From Arcobacter sp. UBA7394 (lineage in GTDB: Bacteria; Campylobacterota; Campylobacteria; Campylobacterales; Arcobacteraceae), in NCBI GenBank assembly GCA_002470185.1, contig DKNG01000247.1, forward strand, positions 1 to 5,519: 5,519 nucleotides of DNA. Reading direction: 5' to 3'. Below are positions 5,035-5,519 of this stretch, piece after piece (the stretch's first letter is position 1; each line of letters begins with the position of its first letter). The translations under genes were made by a program, and so were the position numbers. The notes below the pieces were generated by a model, which had not been told where the DNA came from, searched no databases, and saw only the letters and a program-made list of their open reading frames with translations.

Positions 5035-5519
5035 ATGGATGAAACTCTAATATTCCCCATCGCAATAATTATTTTTGTTTTAATTATCATTGCCAAAGGG
5101 GTAAGAATTGTACCTCAATCTGATTTATTTGTTATAGAAAGACTTGGTAAGTTTAATAAGATATTACATGGTGGTTTTCATGTGATAATTCCTATTGTTG
5201 ATTCAGTTAGAACAACACTTACTTCAAGAGAGCAATTAGTAGATATTGAGAAACAATCAGTTATTACAAAAGACAATGTAAATATCTCAATTGATGGTAT
5301 TGTATTTTGTAAAGTTGAAGATGCAAAAGAGGCTACTTATAACGTTGTTGATTTCAAAAATGCAATTGCAAATCTAGCTATGACAACACTAAGATCTGAA
5401 ATTGGTGGAATGGATTTGGATGATACTTTATCAAATAGAGAAAGTCTAAATGCAAAACTACAAAGTGAACTAGGAAGTGCCGCAGCTAACTGGGGTATTA
5501 AAGTAACTCGTGTTGAAAT
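5035..5519 (+). CDS. SPFH/stomatin-family membrane protein, QmcA type (3' truncated by window)
   Basis: The first 161 codons of an open frame run off the end of the window. AAAGGA (5024-5029) lies 5 bases before the ATG. One N-terminal hydrophobic segment (about 5-20) anchors the protein. The SPFH/Band 7 domain follows, with GVRIVPQSDLFVIERLGKF (22-40), the GGFHVIIPIVD stretch (46-56), DIEKQSVITKDNVNISIDG and a segment ending in WGIKVTRVE. Order and wording track E. coli QmcA (YbbK) closely, so the full protein is probably about 300 aa, with a coiled-coil region beyond the window. Such proteins oligomerise on membranes and are thought to organise microdomains or act as scaffolds for proteases. 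They are often next to an NfeD-like gene, which could lie just outside. The gap to the kinase gene is 51 bases with no clear terminator, so cotranscription is possible. Confidence 0.92.
   Translation, partial: MDETLIFPIAIIIFVLIIIAKGVRIVPQSDLFVIERLGKFNKILHGGFHVIIPIVDSVRTTLTSREQLVDIEKQSVITKDNVNISIDGIVFCKVEDAKEATYNVVDFKNAIANLAMTTLRSEIGGMDLDDTLSNRESLNAKLQSELGSAAANWGIKVTRVE

Overview
The window is AT-rich, tightly packed chromosomal DNA with every supported gene on the + strand. Gene content, codon choice (AGA for Arg, A/T-ending codons), AAGGA-type ribosome sites and protein sequence point to a Campylobacterota bacterium, most likely Arcobacteraceae (Arcobacter and relatives). That taxonomic call is inference; no rRNA or other marker is present.

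Layout. Bases 1-252 are the 3' end of a PgeF/YfiH (laccase-domain) gene that begins before the window. Bases 253-760 form a 508-base stretch with no convincing gene. It holds clustered TTGTACA heptamers, an 11-bp-phased TTACACAA direct repeat and a candidate promoter for the next gene. Next come a short-form malic enzyme (761-2017), a 16-bp hairpin in the 73-bp gap, formyltetrahydrofolate deformylase purU (2091-2924) and tRNA 2'-O-methyltransferase trmL (2924-3388). purU and trmL share one base (TAATG). The trmL 3' end lies inside a perfect 17-bp inverted repeat followed by a T-run, a probable terminator. A new unit with its own TATAAT box follows: an OmpR/PhoB-type response regulator (3480-4139) and a small membrane histidine kinase (4129-4983), both starting with TTG and overlapping by 11 bases. 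The window ends in the first 161 codons of an SPFH/stomatin gene of the QmcA type (from 5035).

How the parts fit. Malic enzyme links malate to pyruvate and reduced cofactor. PurU returns 10-formyl-THF to THF plus formate. TrmL modifies the wobble base of certain leucine tRNAs. These are housekeeping functions with no obvious single pathway. The two-component pair is a self-contained signalling unit. Its kinase has almost no extracytoplasmic sensor and carries Ile at the position usually needed for phosphatase activity. The SPFH gene may or may not belong to the same unit.

I see no CRISPR array, insertion sequence, tRNA/rRNA gene, phage or defence system. The points most worth a second look are regulatory: the phased repeats upstream of the malic enzyme, the TTGTACA cluster, the hairpins at gene ends and the unusual kinase. 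I find no evidence for a wholly new biological system.
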